DNA from: Balneolales bacterium
Lineage (GTDB): Bacteria > Bacteroidota > Rhodothermia > Balneolales > Balneolaceae
Length of the DNA: 10,799 bases
Reading direction: 5' to 3'
Assembly: GCA_022360375.1 (NCBI GenBank)
Contig: JAKSCW010000416.1
Coordinates: forward strand, 1-10,799
Positions 7,227 through 10,799 of this stretch are shown here, piece by piece; the stretch's first letter is position 1, and every line of letters begins with the position of its first letter. The position numbers were made by a program, and so were the translations under genes. The notes beneath the pieces are model-generated. The model saw nothing but the letters and a program-made list of their open reading frames with translations, did not search any database and had not been told where the DNA came from.

Positions 7227-8414
7227 ATGTCAGAAATTGATCAATTAGCCAACCGACTTATTCCTCATTATTCTCATTTTGATGTTTCTAATCGCCTCCT
7301 CTTTACGGGCCATTCTCATCAAGCCTGGCCCGATATAGCCCGAGAAGGGCAAACCGAGTATTTTGATGTATGTGCACGCATGGTTGACAAAAAATGGGAA
7401 GCCGCTTTCGAGAAAACCGAAATTCTTCGGAATTACCTTCGGGATTTTTATGATGACCCCGATGGATTTTACTGTCGTGAAGAAAGCACCCATTTCTTAA
7501 TGGTTAGCCTGCTTAGCAGCTTTGATTTGAAGAATAAGCCCAAAATCATCACTACAGATGGAGAATTCCATTCCTTGTTCCGCCAGTTAAAACGCTTAGA
7601 GGAAGAAGGAATGGACATCGTTCGGGTTGCTGCTGATCCGGATGAATCCTTTGGAGAGCGGGTTATCAAAGAGATTGATATTAATACCTCTGCCATTATG
7701 CTTTCGCGAGTATATTTCATGAATTCATTGATCAATACCCACCTTTCTGAAATTGCAGCTGCCGCAAGAGTGCAGGGAATTCCTGTTATCATTGATGATT
7801 ATCACGGTACAAATGTGGTTCCACTTTCTATTCGTGAAGAAGGGTTGGAAGATTGTTTCCTATTAATTGGCGGGTACAAATACCTGCAATGGGGCGAAGC
7901 AAATTGTTTCCTTCGATTCCCTGAGGATTGTGAACTTCGCCCGGTGGTCACTGGTTGGTTCGCTTCCTTCAGTACCTTAGATCATCCACGAAATGATGAT
8001 CCGGTTCACTACGATCATTCTGATCAACGCTTTGCCAGCGCCACATACGACCCTTCCTCTCAATTTCGCGCCGCAAAAGTAGTCGAATTTTTCAAAGAGC
8101 AGAACCTGACTCCGGAAGTACTTCGAAATCAATATGAGTCACAAGTTGGGATACTCAGATCTCTTTTTTTAGAACAAGATTTTGATCCGAAAAAAATCAA
8201 GCTTACTCACAACGAAACACTTTCACGTAACGGAGGTTTCCTCTCTTTAACCTCTCCAAAAGCCAGAACGTTAAAAGCAGATCTGCTTTCCAGAAATATC
8301 TTTACAGATGCCCGAAACAACATCATTCGTCTTGGGCCAGCTCCTTATACTACTGAATCTCAAATCGAAGAGATGATTTATGAGCTTAAATCTTCAGTAG
8401 AAAATATTTTGTAA
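7227..8414 (+). CDS. kynU: Kynureninase-family PLP enzyme
   Basis: This is a 395-residue fold-type I, aminotransferase class V-like enzyme. Kynureninase hydrolyses kynurenine to anthranilate and alanine, or 3-hydroxykynurenine to 3-hydroxyanthranilate. Visible features are LLFTGHSHQAWP (24-35) in place of the usual N-terminal DGNSLG type motif, TTDGEFHS (109-116), and IIDDYHGT (188-195) with Asp191 expected to bind the pyridine nitrogen. GGYKYLQWGEANCFLRFP (215-232) has Lys218 as the PLP Schiff-base lysine, and RLGPAPY (368-374) lies near the end, as in substrate-binding tails. The family call also rests on the neighbour: it starts 7 bases after tryptophan 2,3-dioxygenase with no ribosome site of its own, suggesting coupled translation. 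A cysteine-desulphurase-like or PvdN-like relative is the alternative, judged less likely. Confidence 0.8.
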   Translation: MSEIDQLANRLIPHYSHFDVSNRLLFTGHSHQAWPDIAREGQTEYFDVCARMVDKKWEAAFEKTEILRNYLRDFYDDPDGFYCREESTHFLMVSLLSSFDLKNKPKIITTDGEFHSLFRQLKRLEEEGMDIVRVAADPDESFGERVIKEIDINTSAIMLSRVYFMNSLINTHLSEIAAAARVQGIPVIIDDYHGTNVVPLSIREEGLEDCFLLIGGYKYLQWGEANCFLRFPEDCELRPVVTGWFASFSTLDHPRNDDPVHYDHSDQRFASATYDPSSQFRAAKVVEFFKEQNLTPEVLRNQYESQVGILRSLFLEQDFDPKKIKLTHNETLSRNGGFLSLTSPKARTLKADLLSRNIFTDARNNIIRLGPAPYTTESQIEEMIYELKSSVENIL

Positions 8415-8428
8415 GGCACAGAATTAAT

Positions 8429-8457
8429 TTGAGTCTTACATATATCGAACATATATT
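8429..8457 (+). promoter_or_regulatory. Candidate recA promoter with overlapping LexA/DinR-like box
   Basis: TTGAGT (8429-8434) and TATATT (8452-8457) are exactly 17 bases apart, matching four and five of six sigma-70 consensus bases. TTTG at 8428-8431 also fits the Bacteroidota -33 element. CGAACATATATTAA (8446-8459) covers the -10 box and matches 11 of 14 positions of the Gram-positive-type LexA (DinR) consensus CGAACRNRYGTTYC, with a perfect left half and a degraded right half. SOS control of recA is plausible but inferred. Confidence 0.45.
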
Positions 8458-8474
8458 AATTGCGATTCAAACGG

Positions 8475-8490
8475 TGACACACCCTGACAC
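8475..8490 (+). repeat. Short direct repeat TGACAC in the recA leader
   Basis: TGACAC occurs at 8475-8480 and again at 8485-8490, a period of 10 bases (one helical turn), downstream of the predicted transcription start. It could be a protein-binding site or chance. Confidence 0.3.
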
Positions 8491-8537
8491 CCTTCGCCCG
8501 TATGTTTGCTACAAATGAAACCAACCTATTTACAATT

Positions 8538-9572
8538 ATGGCTGACGAAAACAAACTAAAAGCACTAGAAATCGCCGTTGGGCAAATTGAAAAACAACAT
8601 GGAAAAGGAACCATCATGAAGTTAGGTGATGACGCCGCGCGTGATGTGGATGTTATTTCTACTGGTTCCATTATGGTTGATTATGCACTTGGAGTTCAGG
8701 GAGTGCCAAGAGGCAGAATTATTGAGATTTATGGTCCTGAAGCTAGTGGTAAAACAACATTGGCTCTTCAGGTGATTGCGCAAGCTCAAAAAAATGGTGG
8801 TTACGCTGCCTTTATCGATGCTGAACATGCCTTCGACCCACGTTATGCACGAGCATTAGGAATCAATACCGAAGAACTGCTGGTGTCACAGCCTGATAGC
8901 GGAGAGCAAGCATTAGAAATTACCGAAACGTTGATCCGGTCAGGAGCTTTAGATGTGATTGTAGTTGATTCCGTGGCTGCTTTAGTTCCACGCGCTGAAT
9001 TGGAAGGAGAGATGGGAGATTCGCACATGGGGCTCCAGGCCCGATTAATGTCGCAGGCATTGCGTAAAATAACCGGAGTGGTAAACAAAACTTCTACTGC
9101 CTGTATTTTCATTAACCAGGTTCGTGATAAAATAGGCGTGATGTTTGGTAACCCTGAGACAACTACCGGAGGTAAGGCTTTGAAGTTTTACTCCTCCGTT
9201 AGGTTGGATATCCGCAGAATCGGGGCAATCAAAAAGGGAGATGAAGTAATAGGTAATCGTACCAAAGTGAAAGTTGCTAAAAATAAAGTAGCTCCCCCCT
9301 TTAAGGTTGTAGAATTCAACATTATGTATGGCAAAGGAATTTCCCGGATTTCTGAAATTCTTGACCTTGCTGTTGAATATGATGTCATTCAAAAACGAGG
9401 AAGTTGGTTTCGGTATGAAGGCGAACCAATAGGCCAGGGAGCAGATTCGGCTATGCAATTCCTGGAAGAAGATTCTGAATTATGTGATAAAATTGAACTC
9501 CTGGTTCGTCAAAAATTAAGCGGTATTGAACCGGAAATGGAATTGAATACCAACGGTGTTGCGGCCGAATAA
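8538..9572 (+). CDS. recA: Recombinase RecA
   Basis: RecA is the cytoplasmic ATP-dependent strand-exchange protein of homologous recombination and the co-protease that activates LexA self-cleavage. The 344 residues from the ATG at 8538 match the usual length. Motifs seen are the N-terminal oligomerisation helix (KLKALEIAVGQIEKQHGKG), Walker A GPEASGKTT (66-74), catalytic Glu94 in DAEHAFD, Walker B DVIVVDS (139-145), the L1 loop region EMGDSHMGLQARLMSQALRK (158-177), L2 with GNPETTTGG (204-212), and the KVVKNKV-like KVAKNKVAPPF segment. The C-terminal domain ends in an acidic tail. An in-frame ATG at 8502 would add 12 residues (MFATNETNLFTI). I prefer 8538 because MADENK fits RecA starts. Neither has a Shine-Dalgarno sequence. 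recX overlaps its end. Confidence 0.98.
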   Translation: MADENKLKALEIAVGQIEKQHGKGTIMKLGDDAARDVDVISTGSIMVDYALGVQGVPRGRIIEIYGPEASGKTTLALQVIAQAQKNGGYAAFIDAEHAFDPRYARALGINTEELLVSQPDSGEQALEITETLIRSGALDVIVVDSVAALVPRAELEGEMGDSHMGLQARLMSQALRKITGVVNKTSTACIFINQVRDKIGVMFGNPETTTGGKALKFYSSVRLDIRRIGAIKKGDEVIGNRTKVKVAKNKVAPPFKVVEFNIMYGKGISRISEILDLAVEYDVIQKRGSWFRYEGEPIGQGADSAMQFLEEDSELCDKIELLVRQKLSGIEPEMELNTNGVAAE

Positions 9573-10248
9573 GCCAAGCCCGGATGATTTAATTGAGAAG
9601 GCTTCGGGATTACTTCCCGGAAAAATCTCGAAGATTACTTCTCAAAAAAAAAGTACCACCCGCTTTTCCCTTTTTATCGATGATGAATTTCTGATCGGAG
9701 TTTCAGATTCAACGATTACCCGATTTGATTTAAAGCCAGGCCAACTTCTTATCGCTGATTCATTTGAACAAATCATCGCTTTTGAACATAAATGGAAAAT
9801 TAAGGAGTATCTGCTTGATCTTCTTTCCCGAAGAGATCATGCCCGACATGAACTCCGGATAAAGGCAACTAAAAAGGGGTATTCCAAAGATGATATTACT
9901 TCCATATTAGAAGAATTAACTGCAAAAGGGTATATCAACAATAAAGCATTCGCGAAAAAATTTGCTTCCGATAAATTTCACTTCAACAACTGGGGACGCA
10001 AAAAGATTGAAATTGAACTCTTAAAAAAGGGTTTGGAAGTTCACGAGATAGAAGAAGCTCTCGATCAGTTTGGGAAGGAAGAATCAGAGGATAAAGTTTT
10101 ACTGCTAATCTCCAAAAACAGAGCCCGGTTCCGGCGAGTGGATATTGAAAAGAGAAAAAAGAAAATATTCGACTTTTTGCTCAGAAAAGGCTACGATTCA
10201 GAATCAATTTTGAAGGTTTTGAATAAGATTGATCCGGAAAAACTATGA
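9556..10248 (+). CDS. recX: Regulatory protein RecX
   Basis: RecX binds RecA filaments and limits RecA ATPase and strand exchange. It is often encoded just after recA. The 230 residues have an N-terminal extension (ITSQKKSTTRFSLFIDDEFLIGVS, 27-50) as in Bacteroidota RecX proteins, then three-helix repeats from about residue 83. Recognisable pieces are LLSRRDHARHELRIKATKKGY (89-109), LEELTAKGYINNKAFAKKFASDK (118-140), then GRKKIEIELLKKGL (147-160) and a final repeat ending RKGYDSESILKVL. In this frame a TGA at 9544 precedes the only usable starts, GTG at 9556 or TTG at 9559, so the gene begins with a non-ATG codon inside the last codons of recA. This suggests translational coupling that keeps RecX below RecA. 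The next gene starts within its stop codon. Confidence 0.88.
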   Translation: MLRPNKPSPDDLIEKASGLLPGKISKITSQKKSTTRFSLFIDDEFLIGVSDSTITRFDLKPGQLLIADSFEQIIAFEHKWKIKEYLLDLLSRRDHARHELRIKATKKGYSKDDITSILEELTAKGYINNKAFAKKFASDKFHFNNWGRKKIEIELLKKGLEVHEIEEALDQFGKEESEDKVLLLISKNRARFRRVDIEKRKKKIFDFLLRKGYDSESILKVLNKIDPEKL

Positions 10249-10799
10249 GAAATATTACCCTTGAAAAGGTTGTACGTTTTGGAGTAGGGTTAATTGCTGT
10301 TGGCGTGGTAGGCCTTATCATGTACAACTATAGTACGCTTGTTGCCTACTTAATACTCGCAATGATACTAAGTTACATTCTTGATCCTTTTGTGAACAGA
10401 CTTCAGCGAATGGGTTTGAATCGTACATTGGGAATTACGCTCACTCTTTCAGGTATGATATTACTCCTGGTTTTCATTTCAACCAATATAATTCCGTTGG
10501 TTGTAGAGGAAATGCTGAAATTGAGTGACTTTCTTACCATAGAAAGAATCGAAAGTATCGCGATAGATCTTGAGATATGGTTAACCACCAATTATACCTT
10601 TATCCCTGAAGGATATATCGAAAGTAGCATTTCCCAGATAGCAGAAACACTCTTCAACATGGATCGAATCACCAATGTGCTGAACGATGCTCTTGGTTTA
10701 TTCACAAATATTTTCTCTGCAATTTTGGTTGTTCCCTTTGCAGCGTTTTTCTTCATCAAAGATGGAAGCAAAATCAGGCGCGACGTCCTCACCCTTATA
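10245..10799 (+). CDS. AI-2E/PerM-family membrane transporter, N-terminal part (cut by window end)
   Basis: A frame of 185 codons starts at the ATG overlapping the recX stop (ATGA) and runs off the right edge. It encodes a hydrophobic N-terminal helix pair (VRFGVGLIAVGVVGLIMYNYSTLVAYLILAMILSYILDPFV region), another helix (LGITLTLSGMILLLVFISTNIIP), a soluble middle part with EEMLKL and WLTTNYTF, then LVVPFAAFFFIKDGSKIRRD. The P-x-x-x-FFxxKDG pattern is typical of the family between its third and fourth membrane helices. Family members include the AI-2 exporter TqsA, PerM and sodium/proton antiporter-like proteins, so the substrate is unknown. Its overlap with recX places it in the recA transcript. 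Confidence 0.85.
   Translation, partial: MRNITLEKVVRFGVGLIAVGVVGLIMYNYSTLVAYLILAMILSYILDPFVNRLQRMGLNRTLGITLTLSGMILLLVFISTNIIPLVVEEMLKLSDFLTIERIESIAIDLEIWLTTNYTFIPEGYIESSISQIAETLFNMDRITNVLNDALGLFTNIFSAILVVPFAAFFFIKDGSKIRRDVLTLI

Noticed and set aside
8411..8440. TGTAAG and CTTACA inverted repeat after kynU as a terminator
   Set aside because: The stem is only 6 bp with a loop of about 18 bases and no T-run, and it overlaps the recA promoter region.
8502..8537. Upstream in-frame ATG that would extend RecA by 12 residues
   Set aside because: The extension MFATNETNLFTI is not RecA-like and MADENK at 8538 gives the usual length. It cannot be fully excluded because neither start has a Shine-Dalgarno sequence.
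1..10799. CRISPR array, tRNA or rRNA gene, insertion sequence, phage or defence system
   Set aside because: No spaced direct-repeat array, cloverleaf, terminal inverted repeats, transposase or defence-type protein was seen. Nearly all sequence is accounted for by housekeeping and metabolic genes.

Overview
The window is an ordinary chromosomal stretch, AT-leaning and densely packed. It comes from a Gram-negative bacterium that looks like the Bacteroidota/Balneolota group. The evidence is an outer-membrane TonB-dependent receptor with an N-terminal carboxypeptidase-like domain and a VLVIGS-type TonB box, several genes lacking a Shine-Dalgarno sequence, and the make-up of RecA, RecX and the small membrane proteins. 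The lineage is inferred from protein character, not from a marker-gene search.

Layout. Bases 1-691 (+) hold the 3' part of pdxB (4-phosphoerythronate dehydrogenase, vitamin B6 synthesis), cut by the window edge. Two hairpins follow, the first spanning the pdxB stop codon. Bases 795-1172 (+) encode a four-helix DoxX-like membrane protein. It faces a small exported or lipid-anchored protein on the minus strand (1265-1552), and a perfect 16-bp hairpin lies between the two converging genes. Bases 1701-4619 (-) hold a 972-residue TonB-dependent receptor with its own promoter candidate. Upstream of it on the same strand lies a two-gene unit, a BadF/BcrA-type sugar kinase (5513-6379) and a TatD-family metal-dependent DNase/hydrolase (4752-5516), joined by an ATGA overlap. 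The unit ends in a hairpin that includes the last tatD codons.

A 60-bp divergent region (6380-6439) separates that unit from a tryptophan-catabolism pair on the plus strand: tryptophan 2,3-dioxygenase (6440-7219) and kynureninase (7227-8414), 7 bases apart. The two enzymes are the first and third steps from tryptophan to anthranilate or 3-hydroxyanthranilate. The formamidase step between them is not encoded here. Then come recA (8538-9572), recX (9556-10248, non-ATG start inside the end of recA) and an AI-2E/PerM-family membrane protein (10245 to the window end). These three overlap end to end and look like one transcript driven by a TTGAGT-N17-TATATT promoter, whose -10 region overlaps a partial LexA/DinR-like box.

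I found no CRISPR array, tRNA, rRNA, insertion sequence, phage gene or defence system, and nothing I would call a new biological system. The most useful leads are the possible SOS control of recA-recX, the atypical phosphate-binding region of the sugar kinase, the conserved-looking small exported protein, the inverted repeat inside the receptor promoter, and terminator stems that include stop codons.
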